Of a stretch of DNA of 64,000 bases, positions 1-8,733 are shown piece after piece (positions within the stretch are counted from its first letter, which is position 1; each line of letters opens with the position of its first letter). This stretch comes from Pseudoalteromonas piscicida (lineage in GTDB: Bacteria; Pseudomonadota; Gammaproteobacteria; Enterobacterales; Alteromonadaceae). The DNA lies in the NCBI RefSeq assembly GCF_002208135.1, contig NZ_CP021646.1:727501-791500 (forward strand), read 5' to 3'. The translations under genes and the position numbers were made by a program. The notes beneath the pieces are model-generated. The model searched no databases, was not told the DNA's origin, and saw nothing but the letters and a program-made list of their open reading frames with translations.

Positions 1-1547
1 CCTTCTTGGGTGTAGGTATTGCCGGGTAGACCTAAGTGCAGCACTTTAAGTTGCTGGGCGTCAGCATTTAAGGTCGTGAGCAAGTGCACGCCAATTTCAT
101 GCTCTATCAAGGCATTAATATCAAGCTCAGATAGCATTGCACTGCTATTTACAAGTAAAAGACGCTTACTATTGTCGACCATTGCTTTGGCAACGAGTTT
201 GCTTGATATAGCGACCTTACAAGGTAAGCCCATGGTTTCAATTGCTTGATTAAAACGTACTAAGGCTTGCTCGGCCGTAATGTCTTTTTTTGGCAAGGTT
301 TCGGTTTCGCGTGCGTGCAGCAAAAACGTCGCATTATTTATATCGTTGTAATCCGGCTCACCATAATAACGTAACGAGTTATACAAAAACGCTTCGCGAC
401 CAATTTGGGTGATCAGTTCGATTTTAGTGGCGTAGCTGTCGATCACTTTACGATATAAATCTTTTACGATCGGGTCTTGGATTTTTCCAACGGGCAAGCG
501 GTAGAGTTGCTCTTTAAACTCGTACGGGTCAATTTTCAGCGGGCGATATTTAAACGCCGGCTGATAATGACGTTTCGAGAAAAAACGGCGCTTTTCTTGC
601 GCAATATTACTTGGGTTAACGTAATGCAGCGTTTCTAGGTTTTTGGCAATACGGTACAGCGCAGCGTCCACGTTAACCAACGCAGGGTCAAGCTGCGACG
701 TTGATTTTGCTTTGCGAAGTGGCTTATAGCAGTGATTTTTAGCAAATGTTTTTGCCGTTTTACTCAAAGCGAGATGCATGTTGCGCTGTAGTTTTTCAAA
801 CACTACAGGGAATAATTCGCCGCTGTTTTCGTCCATAAAGACTTTTTTCACTTCCAGCGGTACCACTAAGGTGTTATCAAAGTGGCTGGTAATATATTGC
901 GCTTGATAACCATGGCCCTGAAAGACGGTATTTTCAGCACAATCCACCAGCTGACCTGCCAGCTTTTTTAGCCCTAGCTGCTTTTTCAGCTCATCTAATA
1001 CGGCGCGAAAACGCAAGGTATCAAGTTGTGCAGTGCCAATGTTAAAGGTTGGTGCATAAGGGTAGCTGCGAACTTGATAGTTATAGCTGTGTACATCAAA
1101 TAGCAAGCAGGCACCAAACTTACGCTCAAGCGTGGTTAAAAGCGCACTGAGTACGCGGTAATAGGCTGCATGCTTTGACAAGCTAACGTCTATGTCTGCA
1201 TTCGGTAGCGCTTGGCTCCACACTTGTTTACCCCAGGCTTCTTTGTATATCGCAAGCTCTGGCGCACGGTTAAGATCGTATTCGTAACGTGAGTCACGCG
1301 CGATAAGCGTGATGGGTAATGATTCAATCATGCCGTCGGTAAACGGATCTTCCTCTTGTAAACGCTCAGCATCGCTAATGGCGAACAAGCCTTTTAGGCT
1401 AGCACGAGTGCGGTGGCCTGCATGTACAGCGGTGGCGACATAAGGCACGTATTCTCTCACTTCGAGGTGAAAAGCGCCTTCAGCAAATTGCCCACTGATG
1501 GGTTTGCCGGCTTCAAGCGCGGCAATGATAGCTTGTTCAGATAGCAT
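1..1547 (-). CDS. N-formylglutamate amidohydrolase-like domain fused to DUF1704/MATCAP-like metallopeptidase (partial)
   Basis: An open frame runs from an ATG at 1547 off the left edge, giving 515 visible codons. The N-terminal ~270 residues resemble N-formylglutamate amidohydrolase-like proteins, with VHAGHRTR, EEDPFTDGMI, RDSRYEYDLNR and LFDVHSYN. The later part resembles DUF1704, the 'flavohemoglobin expression-modulating QEGLP motif' family related to eukaryotic MATCAP tyrosine carboxypeptidases. It carries a zinc HExxxH motif (HEIGVH), then LGLPG, and reaches a QEG where the window ends. The start overlaps the end of the upstream ATP-grasp gene by 11 bp, so the two are probably one transcript. 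The family name implies nothing firm about function. Hydrolysis of an amide or peptide bond made by the neighbouring ligase is inference. The C-terminus is not seen. Confidence 0.82.
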   Translation of the reverse strand, partial: MLSEQAIIAALEAGKPISGQFAEGAFHLEVREYVPYVATAVHAGHRTRASLKGLFAISDAERLQEEDPFTDGMIESLPITLIARDSRYEYDLNRAPELAIYKEAWGKQVWSQALPNADIDVSLSKHAAYYRVLSALLTTLERKFGACLLFDVHSYNYQVRSYPYAPTFNIGTAQLDTLRFRAVLDELKKQLGLKKLAGQLVDCAENTVFQGHGYQAQYITSHFDNTLVVPLEVKKVFMDENSGELFPVVFEKLQRNMHLALSKTAKTFAKNHCYKPLRKAKSTSQLDPALVNVDAALYRIAKNLETLHYVNPSNIAQEKRRFFSKRHYQPAFKYRPLKIDPYEFKEQLYRLPVGKIQDPIVKDLYRKVIDSYATKIELITQIGREAFLYNSLRYYGEPDYNDINNATFLLHARETETLPKKDITAEQALVRFNQAIETMGLPCKVAISSKLVAKAMVDNSKRLLLVNSSAMLSELDINALIEHEIGVHLLTTLNADAQQLKVLHLGLPGNTYTQE

Positions 1548-2583
1548 GAGCATCTTCTATTACTTGACGGAATTGGTTTTTGCGATGCGTTACTAGTTCT
1601 TTGGCGTGCACCACACTCTCTACAAAATCGATAACTTGCACTTGCAGCTTACAGCGGTTTAAACGGTTAATACGGGTTATCCCACCAGGCGAGAGTACGT
1701 TAACTTCGATAAGCTTGCCGCCTATCACGTCAATGCCAACAAAATACAAACCATCACGCACAAGCTTAGGACCGATATGCTTACATAACGCTTTTTCTTG
1801 GTTGGTGAGTTTGTGTTTCACCACTTTGCCACCGGCATGTACGTTGGCACGCACTTCATTTGCTGCAGGCACACGTTTCATGGCACCAATCGGTTCGCCG
1901 TTAAGCATTAGGATGCGAACATCACCCTCGTCGGCACCTTCAACATAGTCTTGCAAAATGACGTAGTTGCTGCCTTTACCTGCCTCATCGCCACCAATAT
2001 AAAACTCAAGGAGTGAGCTAAAACTTTGCTTCGCACGTTTTTCAACGACGATAACACCGCGACCACCAAAGCCATCAAGCGGCTTTAAGATCATTTTCTC
2101 TTGCTCTGACTCAGAGAATATACGCTCTAAATATTCTTTGTTTTTAGATACATGGGTATTTGGAATAAACTCTCTCGCAATGCCTTGGAAAGATGCAGTG
2201 TATAGCTTGTTATTGGCAATGCGCAGGCCATCAATGTCGTTGATGATGAAAGTGTCATCACGAACAGAGTCTAAGAAGTTCATCGCCAGGGTATCAAGCG
2301 GCGGATTGGCGCGCATAAATATTGCGTCAAAACCTGCCAAAGGAAGCTGTACTTTTTTAAACTCAGCTTTGTTGTAAAAGCTCACGAAGTTGTCAGAAAC
2401 TTTTTGACCAGCAACAAAGACATCGCAGAAAGCACTCGCGACACTTTCGCGAATAGTTAAGTTGTTTACGGTGGTGATGGCAACGACGTGACCGCGCGAT
2501 ACGGCTTCGTGGATAAGTCTTAGCGTGCTGTCGTTTTCAGCTTCTACACGCTCCCAAGGGTACATAATAAAACAGATTTTCAC
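1537..2583 (-). CDS. GshB-like ATP-grasp ligase (annotated in relatives as glutathione synthetase)
   Basis: 348 aa. ATP-grasp signatures follow the bacterial GshB order: KPLDGFGGRGV (nucleotide loop), EGDVRILMLNGEP, the RANVHAGG stretch and GIDVIGGKLIEVNVLSPGG with metal-binding Glu/Asn. Such enzymes join a carboxylate to an amine through an acyl-phosphate. True GshB usually ends this last motif in SPT, while here it is SPGG. The partner gene is also an amidohydrolase/metallopeptidase rather than gshA or rsmE. It may therefore be a specialised peptide ligase and not the cell's glutathione synthetase, so no symbol is given. It starts with an ATG at 2583 and overlaps the downstream peptidase start by 11 bp. 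Confidence 0.85.
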   Translation of the reverse strand: MKICFIMYPWERVEAENDSTLRLIHEAVSRGHVVAITTVNNLTIRESVASAFCDVFVAGQKVSDNFVSFYNKAEFKKVQLPLAGFDAIFMRANPPLDTLAMNFLDSVRDDTFIINDIDGLRIANNKLYTASFQGIAREFIPNTHVSKNKEYLERIFSESEQEKMILKPLDGFGGRGVIVVEKRAKQSFSSLLEFYIGGDEAGKGSNYVILQDYVEGADEGDVRILMLNGEPIGAMKRVPAANEVRANVHAGGKVVKHKLTNQEKALCKHIGPKLVRDGLYFVGIDVIGGKLIEVNVLSPGGITRINRLNRCKLQVQVIDFVESVVHAKELVTHRKNQFRQVIEDAHAI

Positions 2584-2696
2584 GGGCTATTTTTGCTCAG
2601 CAAATAAATTGGCAATATAGCGGTAAAATAGCTTAGATGCTCACGGATTATTTTTATCGACAAGATAAGGAATATCAATCATCTATAAGGCGAGAA

Positions 2697-2720
2697 GCAG
2701 AGCACTAACAGGTGCTCTGC
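2697..2720 (-). terminator. Hairpin downstream of the chemoreceptor gene
   Basis: Perfect 9-bp inverted repeat (GCAGAGCAC / GTGCTCTGC) with a 6-nt loop, starting about 10 bp after the stop codon of the minus-strand chemoreceptor gene. The minus-strand tail is only weakly T-rich, so it may be an RNA 3'-end stabiliser or a Rho-assisted stop rather than a classical terminator. Confidence 0.5.
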
Positions 2721-2730
2721 ATGGCGGATA

Positions 2731-4371
2731 TCATACTCTAAAGCGATTAACTATGTCACTCAATTCGTGACTTGCCCGTGTGAGTTGCTCACTGGTGTTG
2801 TTGAGCGAATGCGTGGTATCCAAAGAGTGATGGGTGGAGTCCGAAAGCTGAGCGATCCGCTCATTAACTTCTTGTGCTGCAAGACTCTGCTCGTCGGTGG
2901 CTTTGGCGATGTGGGTACTCATATCCGAGATAGCGTCAATTAGGCGTTCAATCTCAGTCAGTGCGTTATCGGCAAGCTGTACTTGTGCAACCGTTTGTTC
3001 CGAGATTTGTTGACTAATTTTAACTGCTGCTACGGCCTGCTGCGCTTCTTTTTGCAGTCGCTCGATCATGTTGTGGATTTCATCGGTGCTTTGACCCGTA
3101 CGACTTGCAAGGGTGCGTACTTCATCTGCAACAACGGCAAAGCCTCGTCCTTGTTCACCTGCTCGAGCGGCTTCTATTGCCGCGTTTAGTGCAAGTAAAT
3201 TGGTTTGCTCCGCAATACCTCGAATAACATCGAGCACCGTTCCTATATGCTGACTCTCTTGTGCAAGGCTTGTCGTTGTCACGCTCACAGATTGAATTTG
3301 CTCCGACAGTTTTTTAATGGCGGCGATGGTTTGAGAAATAGTTTGTTTGCCTTTTTCACTGTAATTGCGTGCGTCTGCGGCGGAATGTTCTGCAGTATCT
3401 GCATTGCTACTGATCTCACGAACTTGCATGGTCATTTGTTCGGCAGCCGTGGCGACTTGGCGGCTATGGTCATTTTGCGACTCAATAAATGCCAGGTTCT
3501 CTTCGCCAGCCGCTTTTACCTGATTGGCCAGCGTTTCAACTTCTTTGGCGTTATGGGCCACTGTCGCGATGGAATGACGCATCTTCTCAGTATACAAGTT
3601 AAAGTATTTGGCAAGCGCGGTGATCTCATCTTTGCCGCTTTCGTCGAGTTGTCGAGTCAAATCGCCCTCGCCTTGAGCGATATCTTTCATCATGTCTTTG
3701 GCTTGTTGAATGGGGGTGATGATACTCTTACTTATGATTGCACTAAATGGGAATAGCAGAATAATAAGCACCGCCATCTCAATTAATAGCAAATTTCGAA
3801 TATAGGCAAACTCAGCTTCGATAGTGTCGAGGTACACGCCGGAGCCGATGATCCAACTCCAAGGTGTAAACGCTTTGACGTAAGATATTTTCTCGACTGG
3901 GGCATCTTTGCCGGGCTTTGGCCAAAGGTAGGGCACAAATCCAGCGCCACTTTTTTCTGCCACTTGTACCATTTCAACGAATAAACGCTTGCCATTGGGA
4001 TCTTTTGATTGGCTGAGATCTTTGCCGTTCAGTTCGCTCTTAAATGGGTGCATCACCATTTTTGGGTGATAGTCGTTGATCCAAAAGTAATTGTTATCTT
4101 CATATCGTAAAGCGGCAACGGCATCAAGGGCTGCGGATTTCGCTTGTGCTTCAGGGAGTTTCCCAGATACATATTGTTGATGGAAGTAAGCCACTAAACT
4201 GTAGGCATTTTCAACAAGGTTTTGGGTTTTATGATATTGCTGTTTTTCGAGTGCATCATATTGTTGCGATAAGCTCACTGTGCTTTGAAGGATAACGCCG
4301 ATAATAACCACAATGATCAGTAACGCGAGCCGCTGGAAAATGGTGAGATTTCGGAAAAACTGTTTGGACAT
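2731..4371 (-). CDS. Methyl-accepting chemotaxis protein with periplasmic single Cache domain
   Basis: 546 aa from the chosen ATG at 4371, which has AAGGA seven bases upstream; an in-frame ATG 20 codons earlier lacks this. Order: short cytoplasmic N-terminus, first membrane helix (about residues 12-32), periplasmic Cache-type sensor ([17 protein letters not shown] and [11 protein letters not shown] are typical), second helix near 190-210, HAMP, then a methyl-accepting signalling domain. The conserved hairpin tip [23 protein letters not shown] binds CheA/CheW. This Cache subtype often senses small organic acids, but the ligand cannot be read from sequence. The gene is a stand-alone receptor with no che genes nearby. 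The sigma-28-type motif seen at pomA is not visible upstream. Confidence 0.93.
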   Translation of the reverse strand: MSKQFFRNLTIFQRLALLIIVVIIGVILQSTVSLSQQYDALEKQQYHKTQNLVENAYSLVAYFHQQYVSGKLPEAQAKSAALDAVAALRYEDNNYFWINDYHPKMVMHPFKSELNGKDLSQSKDPNGKRLFVEMVQVAEKSGAGFVPYLWPKPGKDAPVEKISYVKAFTPWSWIIGSGVYLDTIEAEFAYIRNLLLIEMAVLIILLFPFSAIISKSIITPIQQAKDMMKDIAQGEGDLTRQLDESGKDEITALAKYFNLYTEKMRHSIATVAHNAKEVETLANQVKAAGEENLAFIESQNDHSRQVATAAEQMTMQVREISSNADTAEHSAADARNYSEKGKQTISQTIAAIKKLSEQIQSVSVTTTSLAQESQHIGTVLDVIRGIAEQTNLLALNAAIEAARAGEQGRGFAVVADEVRTLASRTGQSTDEIHNMIERLQKEAQQAVAAVKISQQISEQTVAQVQLADNALTEIERLIDAISDMSTHIAKATDEQSLAAQEVNERIAQLSDSTHHSLDTTHSLNNTSEQLTRASHELSDIVNRFRV

Positions 4372-4554
4372 AACGCAATCCTTATGCCGTTTTATTATTG
4401 AAAGTAGCAAGTGGCGCGAACGCCTCATCAATTCATACTAATTAATCTTAGTAGTAATAACTTGAGATAGAACAATAATTTCAGTCTTTCTTAGTCTTGA
4501 AGAATAAACAATTAGACTAATGGACTAGAACTAAATGTAGAGAAAAGAAGAGGA

Positions 4555-4583
4555 AGCGCCCAGCTCATAGGAAGCTAGGCGCT
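4555..4583 (-). terminator. Putative terminator of the DPP IV gene
   Basis: On the minus strand, about 10 bp after the DPP IV stop, AGCGCC-t-AGCT pairs with AGCT-g-GGCGCT around a 7-nt loop. It is followed by a pyrimidine-rich stretch (tcctcttcttttctc). Confidence 0.5.
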
Positions 4584-4592
4584 ATTGAGTGT

Positions 4593-6824
4593 TTACTTAG
4601 CTTCAACCTCAAAATGACGATTAAAGAAGTCAGTAATGGTTTGATGCAAGTGGGTTTGTACTTTTTTGCCACGTAAGCTGTGCTTCGAGCCTGGATAAGT
4701 CATCATTTCAAATGGCTTAACCTCGTCCTGCAATTGCTTAAATAGTTTCGTTGCATGAGTAAATAGCACGTTGTCATCCGCCATGCCGTGATAAATCATC
4801 AGCGGACCTTTTAGTCCATCGGCGTAAGGGAATACCGCGCTTTGCTCATAGCCCTTAGCATTTGTATCTGGGTGACCAAGGTAACGCTCAGTGTAATGCG
4901 TGTCATATAGAGCCCAATCGGTTACTGGCGCACCAGAGACACCGGCTTTAAAGTAATCACCAGCTTTAAACATTGTCATCAGCGCTATATAACCACCATA
5001 GCTGTGACCATAAATACCGATACGCTCAGGGTCGACGTACTCTAACGTACGCAAGAACTCAACGCCTTTAATTTGGTCAGCCACTTCCACTACACCTAAG
5101 TGCTTGTAGATTGGATCTTCAAACTTTTTACCACGGTTATATGAACCTCGGTTATCTAATTGGAAAATCACATAACCTTGCTGGGCAAGATATTGGAAGT
5201 ACAAGTTTTTGCTACGCCAGCTGTTGGTAACGCGCTGTGCGTGAGGTCCGCCATACACGTTCACAATAACCGGATATTTCTTACCGCTTTCAAGCTTTGC
5301 AGGCTTAAATAAGCGGTAATACATGGTTTGACCATCTTCCGCTTTAAGCGTGCCATATTCTGGAGTAGCTAGATTGCTCAAATAAGGCGTTAACGGATGT
5401 TCGCTATTCAGCGCATTTTCTTCAAGCCAAGTAACAAAGTCACCATTCACTGTTCGTAGCGCAACGGCTGGTGGACGATTTACAGAAGAGCTTTTATCGA
5501 TAAAAGTACGATTATCTTTTGCCAGTACGACACTATGATAGCTGCCTTTTTCGGTAATACGTTTTGCATCACCATCTTTGAAAAGTGGTACGCTGTATAG
5601 GTGGCTTTCAAGCGGCGTGTCTTTGCGGCCGGAGAAATATACGATACCTTTTTTCTCATCAATTCCCTGAAGGCTTTCAACAATCCAATCGCCTTTAGTG
5701 ATTTGGCGCACAAGTTGGCCATTGGTTCTGTACAGGTAGAGGTGTTTAAAGCCATCGCGCTCAGATGCCCAAACGAAATGCTTTTTGTCCTTTAAGAATT
5801 TAAGGTCAAAGTGTAGGTTAATCCAAGTATCACTTGTTTCTGTCAGCGCAACTTGCTGTTTTTTGCTTTTAGTATCGTAAAAGCGCAGTTCCAGTTTTTG
5901 CTGTGAGCGGTTTTGCCACTGGTATGACAGCGTTTTGTTGTCTTTTAACCAATTTGCACGGGCAATATAGATATCTTTATCGTCGCCTAAATCAATCCAA
6001 TCCACCTTTTGGTCATTGATCTTTACAACACCTAATTCAATCTCAACGTTAGCAGTCCCGGTGTATGGGTAACGTTGATTGAATAGCTTGACCTCTTCGG
6101 CATAGATTTCGTTACGAATGGCTTCCTGAACTGGGCTTTCATCAATGCGAGTAAAAGCAATTTGTTGCTCATCACCCGACCACCAGTAACCCGTCATACG
6201 GCTCATCTCTTCTTGAGCAACGAACTCAGCCATGCCGTTTTTAATTACGCCACCGCCGTCTTTCGTTAATTGCGTTTCTTTACCCGATTTAAGATCAATG
6301 GCATAGAGGTTTTGCTCACGAATAAAAGAAACAAAATTGCCTTTTGGTGAGAAGCGAGCGTCGGTTTCGAATGCTTCCGTTTCCGTTAGTTTCTTGCTCT
6401 TACCAGAAGCGATTTCATAGTAGTACAAGTCGCCACTGAGTGGGAAAAGTAGCGCTTTGCCATCTTTTGACCATTTGTATTCTAAAATACCACGGCCAAA
6501 AATGCGTTGACGCTCACGTCGTGCTTTTTCTTCATCTGAGAGGTTCTCTGGGCCAGAAAATAGCGCTGCAGAATCTACCAACAAGCGGTTGGTATTGTCT
6601 TTTAGATTGTATTCCCAAAGGTCGTAACGGTTATAGTCTTCTTTTTTACCTTGAAGATAAGTAACACGAGAACCGTCAGGAGAAAATTGCAGTTTTACAG
6701 GTGCTTTACCTGAAAGAGACGGGTCGTCAAAAAGTCGCTCTAGCGTTAGTTGCTCTGCGCTAACGGTGACAGAGGCAAGCGCTAACGGAAGGGCGATGGT
6801 GTAGTGTTTAATGCGAGAGTGCAC
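4593..6824 (-). CDS. Secreted prolyl oligopeptidase-family peptidase, dipeptidyl peptidase IV type (S9B)
   Basis: About 743 aa. A signal peptide (positive start, hydrophobic ALPLALASVTVS, cleavage near SAEQ) directs it to the periplasm or outside. It has an N-terminal beta-propeller and a C-terminal alpha/beta hydrolase. The propeller carries QEEMSRMTGYWWS, whose paired glutamates anchor the substrate N-terminus in DPP IV. The triad is visible as Ser in GHSYGG (near residue 610), Asp in GMADDNVLF and His in SKHSLRG. It should release Xaa-Pro dipeptides from peptides, fitting a protein-scavenging marine heterotroph. A GTG at 6824 has AAGGTGG five bases upstream. The longer GTG start at 6833 has no ribosome site. 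Confidence 0.92.
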   Translation of the reverse strand: MHSRIKHYTIALPLALASVTVSAEQLTLERLFDDPSLSGKAPVKLQFSPDGSRVTYLQGKKEDYNRYDLWEYNLKDNTNRLLVDSAALFSGPENLSDEEKARRERQRIFGRGILEYKWSKDGKALLFPLSGDLYYYEIASGKSKKLTETEAFETDARFSPKGNFVSFIREQNLYAIDLKSGKETQLTKDGGGVIKNGMAEFVAQEEMSRMTGYWWSGDEQQIAFTRIDESPVQEAIRNEIYAEEVKLFNQRYPYTGTANVEIELGVVKINDQKVDWIDLGDDKDIYIARANWLKDNKTLSYQWQNRSQQKLELRFYDTKSKKQQVALTETSDTWINLHFDLKFLKDKKHFVWASERDGFKHLYLYRTNGQLVRQITKGDWIVESLQGIDEKKGIVYFSGRKDTPLESHLYSVPLFKDGDAKRITEKGSYHSVVLAKDNRTFIDKSSSVNRPPAVALRTVNGDFVTWLEENALNSEHPLTPYLSNLATPEYGTLKAEDGQTMYYRLFKPAKLESGKKYPVIVNVYGGPHAQRVTNSWRSKNLYFQYLAQQGYVIFQLDNRGSYNRGKKFEDPIYKHLGVVEVADQIKGVEFLRTLEYVDPERIGIYGHSYGGYIALMTMFKAGDYFKAGVSGAPVTDWALYDTHYTERYLGHPDTNAKGYEQSAVFPYADGLKGPLMIYHGMADDNVLFTHATKLFKQLQDEVKPFEMMTYPGSKHSLRGKKVQTHLHQTITDFFNRHFEVEAK

Positions 6825-6936
6825 GGTAGCCACCTTGTTATATTTTTAAAGTCTGATCGGATGGTAATGAAGCCGCTTTGCAATAGCAACAAATTCGGAT
6901 AGAGTGCCGAGTAAATAGGGTTTATGGAGTTTCACT

Positions 6937-7329
6937 ATGTCATTTGAATTAGCTAAAGAATTACAACGAGACTGTATCTTAATTACCGAGTGGCCGCTGT
7001 GTAGCGTATTGTTAATGAATGATACTCAGTACCCTTGGTTTATCTTAGTACCTAGGGTTGTGGGCGCGAAAGAAATTATTGATTTACCTGAGTCGCAGCA
7101 AGTTCAATTTTGGCAAGAATCGGCCAAGCTGAGTCGTTTGTTACAAGACACCTTTACCCCAGATAAATTGAACGTGGCTGCGCTTGGTAATATGGTGCCG
7201 CAACTACATGTGCACCACATCGCACGATTTAAAACTGATATTGCATGGCCAAAACCGGTTTGGGGGCTCTATCCAGCAAAACCCTATAGTGATGAGGAAA
7301 TTGCAAAATTAAAAACAAGTTTTGAATAG
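6937..7329 (+). CDS. HIT-domain protein
   Basis: 130 aa, the normal size for a stand-alone HIT-fold protein. The C-terminal motif QLHVHHIAR takes the place of the classical HxHxHxx nucleotide-binding triad. The first His is replaced by Gln, as in the subgroup of gammaproteobacterial HIT proteins with the same QLH-HHIAR pattern. HIT enzymes hydrolyse or transfer nucleotidyl groups, but the substrate here is unknown. A GGAG ribosome site lies eight bases before the ATG. It is transcribed divergently from the DPP IV gene across a ~100-bp shared upstream region. Confidence 0.85.
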   Translation: MSFELAKELQRDCILITEWPLCSVLLMNDTQYPWFILVPRVVGAKEIIDLPESQQVQFWQESAKLSRLLQDTFTPDKLNVAALGNMVPQLHVHHIARFKTDIAWPKPVWGLYPAKPYSDEEIAKLKTSFE

Positions 7330-7475
7330 ATAAGTATTGTATTAGGGACGAGGGGCGATTAAAGTTTCATTGAGTTTGTTTCTGTAAAAGGGATTTTAAA
7401 GGTGTTCCATAATAGCTTTACCTCTCTTTTCCAGCTCAAGCCAAATAAGAATAACTTCTAAAACAAAGGAATATT

Positions 7476-7928
7476 ATGAAAGTTACTAATCTATTTAAAT
7501 CAATTGTGCTTGCTTCTTTGGTTGGCGCTTCAGCTATGTCTTATGCTCTCGCGGAAGGTGAGTTGAGCTCGCAACAAGGCGTCGTGATAAGTGCAGAAAA
7601 TATGGAGGTGGGTGAACAGGGTGTTAATCGAGGGCGCTGTGAAACATATAAGTACACCAGATATAAGAGCGCTAAAGTGGGCCAAGAAGTTACCCTAACT
7701 CGCTTTTCTAGCGCTAGTATTAGCTGCAACTCTTACTTCTTCACCATAGAGAAAAACTATGACGGCCATGATATGGAGCTAATTTTATATCGTGATAGCA
7801 AAATAATTGACCGAGGCACGCATATTGGTAGATATCTACCTCGTGGTAACTACCGCTTAGCGTTAATGAATAATGGCGGTGGTACAGGCACTCGTGGTGG
7901 CGTACGTTACGAATACCGAGAGAATTAA
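7476..7928 (+). CDS. Small secreted protein of unknown function
   Basis: 150 aa with an AAGGA ribosome site and a clear signal peptide (MKVTNLFKSIVLASLVGASA, likely cleavage after SYALA at residue 26). The mature part has two cysteines (C55, C84) that could form a disulphide. It is rich in Tyr, Arg and Ser, looks beta-rich, and ends in a Gly-rich stretch (NNGGGTGTRGG) before YEYREN. I do not recognise the family. A single-domain periplasmic or extracellular beta-sandwich is inference. It is monocistronic, with the next gene convergent. Confidence 0.7.
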   Translation: MKVTNLFKSIVLASLVGASAMSYALAEGELSSQQGVVISAENMEVGEQGVNRGRCETYKYTRYKSAKVGQEVTLTRFSSASISCNSYFFTIEKNYDGHDMELILYRDSKIIDRGTHIGRYLPRGNYRLALMNNGGGTGTRGGVRYEYREN

Positions 7929-7936
7929 TTCAATAT

Positions 7937-7961
7937 TACGCAGGCTACTTAAGCCTGCGTA
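7937..7961. terminator. Convergent hairpin between two unrecognised genes
   Basis: Perfect 10-bp stem TACGCAGGCT / AGCCTGCGTA with a 5-nt loop. It lies 9 bp after the plus-strand stop and overlaps the last codons of the minus-strand gene. Neither side has a strong T-run. Confidence 0.55.
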
Positions 7962-8566
7962 TCAATTAGTTGAGTTTCTTGGCTTTTTAAAAAGCTGATT
8001 GCTTTTTCTTGATATTCTTTAATAAAAGATTCGGAAGTGATGAGCGCTACAGTTTCTTGTTGCTCTTGAGCATACCCTAATACACCATGAAAAGAGCGGT
8101 AGTTCTCTTCTTCCATATTTCTGGCTTCATCTACTGACTGCTCATAAAATTGTGAGATGTTGATTTTTTCATCAGGCTTTATTCCTTGCTTCTCATAATT
8201 TACACCTTCCAAAGAGCCCTTAACAGACATCACATCATGCCAAAATGTATCACGTAAACTTCCCGTATTACCACTAGCACGTTCTATATCAAACTCTAAG
8301 GTTCGAATCGCATCAACAACATCGTAAAATTCATTGAGGGACATATTGTCAAAATCAAAACCTTCTGGGTTTAATAGTGCATTGTAAGGTGAACTATTGG
8401 GAATATCACCAGTGTAGGCTGCAATAGCATTTGGCTTGTCTGATGGTTGTTGTACTTCATCCCCCTTAGGGGTGGCTGCTTCTGACGCTGCTTTCACTTG
8501 TGTAGCAGCAGGCTTTGCGGGTGCCATAGTCAGTGATGCAGAATGGATGCGAAAGTTCATTGTCAT
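7949..8566 (-). CDS. Hypothetical protein, Ala/Pro-rich N-terminus
   Basis: 205 aa from the ATG at 8566, which has a strong AAAAAGGAG site; a longer frame to 8590 lacks one. The first ~50 residues are low-complexity (Ala, Pro, Lys, Ser). The remainder is acidic and predicted mostly helical (FDFDNMSLNEFYDVVDAIRTLE and a Glu/Gln-rich C-terminal helix). It has no signal peptide, membrane helix or cysteine. I do not recognise it. The architecture (flexible tail plus helical body) would suit a cytoplasmic adaptor or a secreted substrate, but nothing in the context decides. Confidence 0.65.
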   Translation of the reverse strand: MTMNFRIHSASLTMAPAKPAATQVKAASEAATPKGDEVQQPSDKPNAIAAYTGDIPNSSPYNALLNPEGFDFDNMSLNEFYDVVDAIRTLEFDIERASGNTGSLRDTFWHDVMSVKGSLEGVNYEKQGIKPDEKINISQFYEQSVDEARNMEEENYRSFHGVLGYAQEQQETVALITSESFIKEYQEKAISFLKSQETQLIDTQA

Positions 8567-8676
8567 AAAAACTCCTTTTTGTTTTAACACAATGTTTGGT
8601 TTGTATCGGCCTTGTTCTTAATTTACTTTAGGTGATTTTGCGATTTTTATTCAACTTACATTGTAATGCGTTGAGT

Positions 8677-8720
8677 CATGCCATAGGCTTTCAGCTTGTC
8701 GCTTCAGTCACTATGGCATG
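8677..8720. repeat. Inverted repeat with 24-nt loop
   Basis: Perfect 10-bp arms CATGCCATAG (8677-8686) and CTATGGCATG (8711-8720), just downstream of the minus-strand M49-like gene. There is no T-run, so it could be an mRNA 3'-end structure or a protein site. Confidence 0.5.
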
Positions 8721-8733
8721 GTGTGCTCGGTAA

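Noticed and set aside
19..249. Plus-strand open frame at the left edge
   Set aside because: It lies fully opposite the long minus-strand amidohydrolase/DUF1704 frame, which has recognisable domain motifs.
3205..3756. 183-codon plus-strand frame
   Set aside because: Antisense to the signalling domain of the chemoreceptor; no recognisable protein features.
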